From Paramacrobiotus metropolitanus (Eukaryota > Tardigrada > Eutardigrada > Parachela > Macrobiotidae), in contig NW_026570283.1 of assembly GCF_019649055.1 (NCBI RefSeq), positions 434,001 to 498,000 of the forward strand: DNA of 64,000 nt, given 5' to 3'. The notes under the pieces are model-generated. The model was not told the origin of the DNA and ran no database searches. It saw only the letters and a list, made by a program, of their open reading frames with translations. Shown here one piece after another: positions 58,401 to 64,000 of this stretch; position 1 is the first letter of the stretch, and each line of letters starts with the position of its first letter. Position numbers and translations under genes: made by a program.

Positions 58401-59190
58401 TAAAGAAGCAAAATAAAAGATGCGTTAATGAACCTTCAAAATTCGATAGCGAATAACTCGCGTTTTCGTTCTTTATCAATTTCATTGACAAAAACCACAC
58501 AAATTTGTGTTAAACCCCGAGCAAATAACACTTTGCAGGGAATTCCGGAAATAAACACAGAGCCGCACTCACCAATGCATGTGAAATCCTTCTCCTCAAT
58601 CAGACGTTTCGTAATCAAAGCCCGCTCACGATAAAATTCTAAAACGCCACGCACGTTGTAATCGGCATTCACAGGCGAAAATCACCACTCTTGATATTCT
58701 TGGCATTTCTTGCACTTGTGTTGATTACTGTACTCACCATGCGTTCCATGGCTGGCTTCGCCTGCAATGAAAACATCAAAATATAATTTTAATAGATAGA
58801 AACGTAAGCCAGTAGTCTTTTTATTTTTTTAACAATAAAGCACAAAGCAAACTTGGTTCGTTTTGTTAGTTCGCATTGTTAATTGAAGCACCAAAATAAT
58901 AATAATAATACTGTTTCGATAAAAACTTGGGAAAATTGCATTAAAACGGAAGTGCTTTACCGATAAGCACGACACGGGCACTGCCAATGGCTTCCATTAA
59001 CTCGTCGTAATCCCGCTTTCTTGGGAATGAGATGCAGCGGAACAGAGTGGCGCGCGATCTCATCGCGGCTGGCTTTGTTGAAGATATCGATGGCCATTTC
59101 GCGATTCTTGCTCTTGGATCCTGGTGAGACAGCAGCTGCCGTGGATAAGGATGCTTCGGCGATGCGCGAGCAAAAACGTTTCAACGACAT
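55407..59190 (-). CDS. erythromycin esterase family protein, multi-exon
   Basis: Member of the EreA/EreB-like hydrolase family, common in bacteria; substrate here unknown. Thirteen minus-strand exons: 58961-59190, 58738-58761, 58573-58638, 58157-58275, 57649-57924, 56961-57107, 56853-56899, 56567-56651, 56355-56373, 56129-56234, 55678-55932, 55584-55609, 55407-55519. Family landmarks in order: DYDELMEAIGSARVVLIGEA; SHGTHEFYRERA (active-site Glu/His region); AVEGDFPD with VNRYV; LWMWRN; GLDVYSLHRSADAV; TSWNVRD; VVVWAHNSHLGDAR; TYNGEVTCASDW; LERAIG; VIYRPETERYSHFFEA; EQFDAVIHI. Exons of 24, 19 and 26 nt carry three of these motifs. About 503 codons once one extra base in exon 1 (near 59007, in GCGGGATT) is allowed for; otherwise the frame is lost there. 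The start at 59190 is tentative, since an earlier exon is possible. A bacterial origin with later intron gain is inferred. Confidence 0.88.
57396..57513. repeat. 50-bp direct repeat within an intron
   Basis: The same 50 bp, beginning TACAGTCGCACCGATTACTT and ending CATTTCCTTT, occurs at 57396-57445 and 57464-57513 with an 18-bp spacer, in the intron between exons 5 and 6 of the erythromycin-esterase gene. It appears perfect, hence recent. Confidence 0.9.
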
Positions 59191-59857
59191 CCAAAAATGT
59201 CTTGGCTTCCTCCCAATCCAACAAAAATTCTGTGTAAGAATAAAGATGCAAGTCCAAATTACAGCACTGAATAGGTAAAAGAACGATCAACTAGTTTGAG
59301 TTACAAATGGATCAACTGCACAGATGCAAAAAGGACTGATTGGAAATTTCCATACTGTGTTGTCAGCTTGCCAATCAGCTGTGGTTGCGGGCAGCCAACG
59401 CACTGCTGTTTGTAAAATGTAAAATAAAATGCTTGTCGGCCAGAGGTAACGTAACGCCGACCGATATGGGCGGTTGCAATGAAGACTCCTTATTGTTAGC
59501 GTTTCCGTTTGTTCAACGTGCTTTTGTAATTTAATCAAGTAATTATGTATTTAGGTGTCTTAGGGTTTAAAACAACGGTACGTCTTGATTACCAGTAAGT
59601 ATAAATACCTTACTCAGACGCACTGTACAATCTAGTGAACGAACACAATATTACGGATCCAAAGACTGGATTTCAACCTTTCGCAAGATCAGAATTTTCT
59701 ATTCACTCAAAATAAATTTCAGGCGCAAGTGAGAAATGATTCCAATCTGCAGCGTATCAATAAAAAACCTTGAAGTGCAAGGAACGGATCACACGACTGT
59801 ACGGATCGTTAACGCCCTTAGACCGGGAAAATACCAGTATAAAAAACATAAAAAATG
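59191..59857. other. 5' flank of the erythromycin-esterase gene and spacer
   Basis: May contain an upstream exon: an acceptor TTACACAG near 59233 keeps a frame open into the ATG at 59190. No other gene seen. Confidence 0.35.
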
Positions 59858-61591
59858 CTAAGCGGATTCTGAAGGTTTAGAATTGAACTTTTGTGTAGGC
59901 TGGTTAAAGGGATTGTCGGGGGATTTCTGCCATTCTTTTTTCAGCATTTGTTTCAGCTGGGAAAGGCGAAAATCGGGGTACTCTTTCTTCAAGCGCGCCA
60001 TCTCGCGCTCCTCAAAGGCCAGATAGGCCGCTTTCATTCGACGCTCGGGATGCTTCTCCATATCCGCCGCCGCATCTTTCACGCTAAACACCAAAAAAGG
60101 GCAAATGAACAATAAAATATCAACAACCGCAGAGCAAGTGCATACTATACTCTACGAACTACGTGTGCTATTTTTAATTTTCATCACTGCAGTTTACGTT
60201 CTTGCCGTACAACGATCAAGTATTAGTATTATAAAGGCTGGGACGTAAATAATATGATAGCTATCGTTAAAATACATAAACGCGTTTCATGAATTGCACA
60301 TACCGAAGTACGTATATTTTGCTTTATACCACAGTACACAGCGACTGTAAAAGCTTACCGATTGTACTCGTAAAGTATCCGACCAAAGAAAAAAGCAACC
60401 ATAAGAAAAATTCGACAATACCGACAAAGTAAGTATCACTTTGCTGTTTGCAAATCGTTAACATTGAAGGGACATTATATCTACATTATTCTACAGTAAA
60501 TGTATAAATATATGCACAAGAGCAACGCACCTGAGCACGGCCAAAGCTTCGTCAACATTTCTCGCGTGGTGGCCCTCGCCAATTTCTCGATTCAGATTCT
60601 CATGGAGAACGTCTTCGGTTTGCGCGATCAGTGATTTGTCTTTTGGGGCTTGGGCAGCTGAAAATAACTGCCGTCTGTTACATCTGTCAAGGTACTGAGG
60701 AAGAAAATATCGCCCAAAGAGGAATTATTAGAATATTTTAAAACGTAGAGTGAGCGTAACGTAGAGATGCAACGCCTATTTCCTTGCATAATTCAAAATT
60801 TTACAAAATGCAAAAACGTCATCCGTATCCATCCATACAAGAGCAAATCTTTGACACCCTTCACCACCGGCCATACAAAAGCGCGCCTTGCAATATTCAA
60901 AAATGAACCAGTATTTCCACAAAATAGATACAGTACTTAGTACTTAAATAACCTAATTCCAGTCATAGCCAAAAGTCTAGGCAGCTTACAATTAGTTGTC
61001 CGTAAGACTTGTTATTCTTTTGGCAAAGTGTTTCCGCAGTCATTAGAAAGTAAATACGCTTCGTACAGTATTTAAATACTTCGTACAGTATTTAAATAAT
61101 TCGTACAGTATTTAAATTTGAAGTCTGTAAGTGCCCAGCTCTATATACCTATCTTAGCTTCGAGATCCTGTCGAGCTTGGACATGTGCGTCGATCTGAGC
61201 GCGCGTCACTTTGACAGGAGCGGGTTTCGCTCCCTTCAATGCACTTGTCTCCTCTTCCAGCAGCTTCTCTCGCTCCAACTTCTTCTGCAGAGTCTCCTGC
61301 TGCTTACGTTCCTTCTCATCCTGCAACAGAGTTGCAATTACATATTGTAATCACTTAATTAACATCAAGAGCGAACTCATTTCAAATTTCTTTATAATCC
61401 TGCCATTCAATCATCAACCAGGGTATTGTCACCTTGCGTTCCAGTTTGCGCTGAACGTGCTTATCGTTATCTTCCCATAATTTATCTTCATCTTCCTTTT
61501 CCTTGCGCGCTTTAGCCTCCTGTTTTACGGCATCCTGTCGAGCGCGGGCTTCGGCTGCTTTGGAATTCTCACCGTGAAATTTCTTGGGCAT
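59858..61591 (-). CDS. CCDC124: coiled-coil domain-containing protein 124 (CCDC124/Lso2-like)
   Basis: Small conserved ribosome-associated protein that binds idle 80S ribosomes and aids their recovery. Four minus-strand exons: 61433-61591, 61149-61320, 60531-60657, 59858-60083; 227 codons (human about 223). It opens MPKKFHGENSKAAEARARQ, the characteristic ribosome-binding N-terminus, then a long charged coiled coil (KLEREKLLEEETSALKG), KVTRAQID, and the conserved C-terminal block HPERRMKAA, RLSQLKQMLKKEWQKSPDNP. It sits head to head with PRMT3 about 0.6 kb away. Its first two exons are duplicated at 63527-63969. Confidence 0.95.
61057..61125. repeat. three tandem copies of a ~21-bp AT-rich unit
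   Basis: The unit TTCGTACAGTATTTAAATA is repeated three times in CCDC124 intron 2. The same array, slightly degraded, is present in the second copy near 63437-63500. Confidence 0.8.
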
Positions 61592-62200
61592 TCCTCAGAC
61601 TGGCCAGAAAATACAATACACGAGGCCAGGACCAGTAAGGTATATAATTATATAAATAAGCAGACCAGGAGTTACTAGTAGATGAGTATGGCAGATCAAC
61701 CAAGAAGAACTGCGAGAGTTTTTAGCGAAGATTATGAAGAAAGGACACTGCTAATAGAATCCAAAATCAAAGAAACTGGGAAAAGTAAGGGAAACCTTCA
61801 GCCTCAAGTCACTCCAAAATGAAAACACTTTTTTCCGTTTCATTTTTCCGACTGTCAAGTTGTCAACACAAATTTTCGACACAATCATGAGCATTGCACG
61901 CACTCACGAAATGCGCATTTATGCACGATGCGCCGCGATTGCGTCAGAATGCTGTCAAAGGAAAACCGTATAGGAAATTTTAGGATCAAATTTAAATCAC
62001 TTAACGTTGGACCAGTCACAGTCGTGGATTGGTTTGTAATCTAATAATGGTTTGTAATCTAGAGCTAGCTTGGTGTTTTTTGTCGTTGTAGTAAATTTGA
62101 CCATGTGAGTTAATTTGCTAAATTCCCACAGTCCCTACAAATTTTCTTTGCTATTGAATTAAGTACGTGGCATTGCGATTTGCGATCAAAATAAATCATT
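61592..62200. promoter_or_regulatory. bidirectional promoter region CCDC124 / PRMT3
   Basis: Head-to-head start codons at 61591 (-) and 62201 (+) leave 0.6 kb for two promoters. An AT-rich TATATAATTATATAA run lies near 61640. A short open frame on + (61682-61822; begins MSMADQPRRTARVFSEDYEE) has a donor-like AGTAAGG near its end and could be an extra small exon or gene. I cannot confirm it. Confidence 0.45.
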
Positions 62201-63249
62201 ATGGACGATTCGGTGCCTGATTTGGAAGTTGTGGATGGCATGGACCAGTTAACGCTGGACCATTCTTCGCATCGGCCTTTCCAGCCGAACAGCGCCGAAA
62301 ACCTCTCCAACAACAGCGATGATGACGGTAAGGGTTTTATTTTTCCTGGCGTGTTTTAATTATTAAGTAGCATGCTAAAGCTTGTAGATCATAATTCATA
62401 AAAATTGTTAAAAAAATTCATAAAAACAGGTTTTTAAAGTTTTCAGTGGCTTTTTTTTAGTCCAGCATGCGCATGCAAAAAGTTCTGCCCAAGAAATTGT
62501 TTCGATAAGATAGAATGAAATAAACTTGTCTTGAGTGCCTGTTTGACGATTGGTAGACGACATGGAAGAGGATTACGAAGAGCCGGAGATGGTCCAGTCG
62601 GAGCCGGTCTCCTGCTTCTTCTGCCTTTTATCCGACACGCCGGAAACGATTCTCGCTCACTGTTTGGAGAAACACAATTGTGATTTCCGGGGGTTCGCTA
62701 GAAAAAATCGTTTGCCCACAGAAGAGATCATCCGAATGGTTAACTTTTTCCGAAAGACAGTAAGAATTAAACTTTTAACTTTAAAGGAAGGGTGCACCGG
62801 GTGCTGACTCATGAGTGCGGTGCTTTTGAAACTAAAGTTACACCGTTAGCTCTGATGCAACTATGTTTACTGCATGGTTAGAAAATATAACCTAAATTCT
62901 CACCTTTTGCAAAATATGATTAGTACGAGTATATCCTTCGTGACATATTGACTGTTGACTTCTAGAAATGGGAACCATTTATTTTGCAAATGAAATTGTA
63001 AAGTACTGAATTCGAAGAAACCCGATATAGCTCTAATTACTGTAGTAGCCTTTTCTATGGTAGTAGAATATGTTGCGTTTACTGTTTTGCCTTTTCCCTA
63101 CTGAAGCGACCCAGTCCAGAAGGCTTAGCCGTGAACATCTCTACCGGATCGTGGACCGACAGTGATTTGCGGGCCTTTCGTAACAGCTGGGTCGATGATA
63201 TTTGGATGACGCCGGTGGATTCTGCCGACCACGGAATTGTTTCTTGTAG
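62201..63249 (+). CDS. PRMT3: PRMT3-like arginine methyltransferase, 5' exons only
   Basis: Three exons: 62201-62327, 62557-62759, 63107-63249; phases 1, 0 and 2, 157 codons so far. An acidic start (MDDSVPDLEVVDGMDQLTLD) and SNNSDDD lead into a C2H2 zinc-finger-like segment SCFFC...HCLEKHNCDF with IIRMVNFFRKT, which is the substrate-recognition N-terminus of PRMT3, the ribosomal protein S2 methyltransferase. No methyltransferase exons follow; instead CCDC124-copy sequence on the other strand begins 150 bp downstream. It is therefore probably the truncated PRMT3 of unit 1 of the tandem duplication, the intact gene being expected beyond 64000. Confidence 0.75.
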
Positions 63250-63395
63250 GTAATCAAGATATTACATTTCTCCTTGCATTACCGTTTCAAAATTAGTTTT
63301 GAAATCGTTAGGATTAGCACGTTTATTTGTTCTGGTAAAGTGAAACTATTTTTTTGCAAATAGTTGCGAGATAGTTGTAGAGTAAGATAATGTAT

Positions 63396-64000
63396 CTTTT
63401 GGTAAAGTGTTTCCGCAGTCATTATAAAGTAAATACGCTTCGTACAGTATTTAAATACTTCATACAGTATTAAATAATTCATGCAATATTTAAATTTGAA
63501 GTCTGTAAGTGCCCAGCTGTATATACCTATCTTAGCTTCGAGATCCTGTCGAGCTTGGACATGTGAATCGATCTGAGCGCGCGTCACTTTGACAGGAGCG
63601 GGTTTCGCTCCCTTCAACGCACTTGTCTCCTCTTCCAGCAGCTTCTCTCGCTCCAACTTCTTCTGCAGAGCCTCCTGCTGCTTACGTTCTTTCTCATCCT
63701 GCAACAGAGTTTCAATTACATATTGTAATCATTTGATTAACATCAAGAGCGAACTCATTTCAAATTTCTGTATAATCCTGCCTTTCAATCATCAACCAGG
63801 GTATAGTCACCTTGCGTTCCAGTTTGCGCTGAACGTGCTTATCGTTATCTTCCCATAATTTATCTTCCTCTTCCTTTTCCTTGCGCGCTTTAGCCTCCTG
63901 TTTTACGGCATCCTGTCGAGCGCGGGCTTCGGCTGCTTTGGAATTCTCACCGTGAAATTTCTTGGGCATTCCTCAGACTGGCCAGAGAATACAATACACG
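63396..64000. repeat. segmental tandem duplication, start of unit 2 (runs off window)
   Basis: Matches 61017-61620 almost base for base, with scattered substitutions and single-base indels, and continues to the last base of the window. The left boundary at CTTTTGG is sharp: upstream sequences differ completely. Confidence 0.88.
63527..63969 (-). pseudogene. CCDC124 exons 1-2, partial duplicate
   Basis: Exons 63811-63969 and 63527-63698 repeat CCDC124 exons 1 and 2 with intact frames and splice sites (a few amino acid changes, for example DSHV for DAHV). After exon 2 the copy ends inside the intron, where PRMT3 intron sequence is joined. Exons 3-4 are absent downstream unless transcription reads through PRMT3 exons (about 2 kb) to the first copy. 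It could start an alternative CCDC124 transcript, but most likely it is a truncated duplicate. Confidence 0.75.

Larger units (their letters stand above)
61017..63395. repeat. segmental tandem duplication, unit 1 (~2.38 kb)
   Basis: From CTTTTGGCAAAGTG in CCDC124 intron 2 to the middle of PRMT3 intron 3. The sequence from 63396 to the window end repeats the start of this unit with only a few per cent differences, in the same orientation. The unit contains CCDC124 exons 2 and 1, the shared promoter region and PRMT3 exons 1-3. Confidence 0.85.

Noticed and set aside
22363-59190. Radical-SAM and erythromycin-esterase genes as bacterial contamination
   Set aside because: The esterase gene has 12 introns and lies between animal genes; the radical-SAM copies are embedded among spliced genes, one next to NIT2. 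Contamination would be contiguous and intron-free.
1-64000. tRNA, rRNA or CRISPR arrays
   Set aside because: I looked for T-loop-like GGTTCRA strings with matching stems, ribosomal blocks, and regularly spaced repeats, and found none I could support. Repeats present are irregular, inverted or segmental.

Overview
The window looks like nuclear DNA of a small invertebrate animal. Almost every gene is split by short GT-AG introns, both strands are used, and the gene set is metazoan: a BET bromodomain protein, a DHHC palmitoyltransferase, PTPN9/MEG2, NIT2, COQ3, an anoctamin, CCDC124, PRMT3, and a PAN+ZP cuticle-type membrane protein like NompA/NOAH of moulting animals. A tardigrade would fit (compact introns, a cuticle PAN-ZP protein, two bacterial-type enzymes), but that is inference from gene content and no marker here proves it.

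Layout. 1-5.2 kb: BET gene (+). 5.7-9.2 kb: ZDHHC2/15/20-type gene (-), convergent with it. 10.5-18.0 kb: PTPN9 (+), divergent from ZDHHC. 19.0-21.1 kb: unrecognised small membrane-protein genes (-). 21.6-23.8 kb: two short inverted-repeat transposons and a truncated radical-SAM gene (-). 25.9-28.2 kb: gene derived from a DDE transposase (+). 29.0-29.7 kb: unrecognised coding exon (-) interrupted by a MITE. 30.8-31.4 kb: intronless, frameshifted UMP/CMP-kinase-like sequence (+). 32.1-34.2 kb: NIT2 (-). 34.6-35.0 kb: second partial copy of the radical-SAM gene (+). 35.0-39.0 kb: gene-poor, with a recent ~0.83-kb tandem duplication. 39.1-44.0 kb: PAN-ZP gene (+). 44.5-45.5 kb: inverted-repeat element. 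46.2-48.3 kb: COQ3 (-). 49.9-54.8 kb: anoctamin (+). 55.4-59.2 kb: erythromycin-esterase-family gene (-). 59.9-61.6 kb: CCDC124 (-), head to head with the 5' part of PRMT3 (+, 62.2-63.2 kb). From 63.4 kb to the end a tandem copy of the CCDC124/PRMT3 promoter region begins.

I rebuilt the spliced genes by matching donor, acceptor and reading phase exon by exon. Coding lengths of the complete reconstructions divide by three, except where a one-base break is flagged (BET, erythromycin esterase, kinase-like copy). The genes do not form a pathway; they are mainly household genes with scattered mobile and duplicated DNA.

The most striking feature is very small exons at catalytic motifs: exons of 27, 6 and 17 nt encode the DHHC active site, and exons of 24, 19 and 26 nt encode conserved motifs of the erythromycin-esterase enzyme. 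Others are a MITE pair with perfect 7-bp target duplications, two alternative last exons in ZDHHC, the radical-SAM copies with a sharp identity boundary, and the head-to-head tandem duplication at the right edge.
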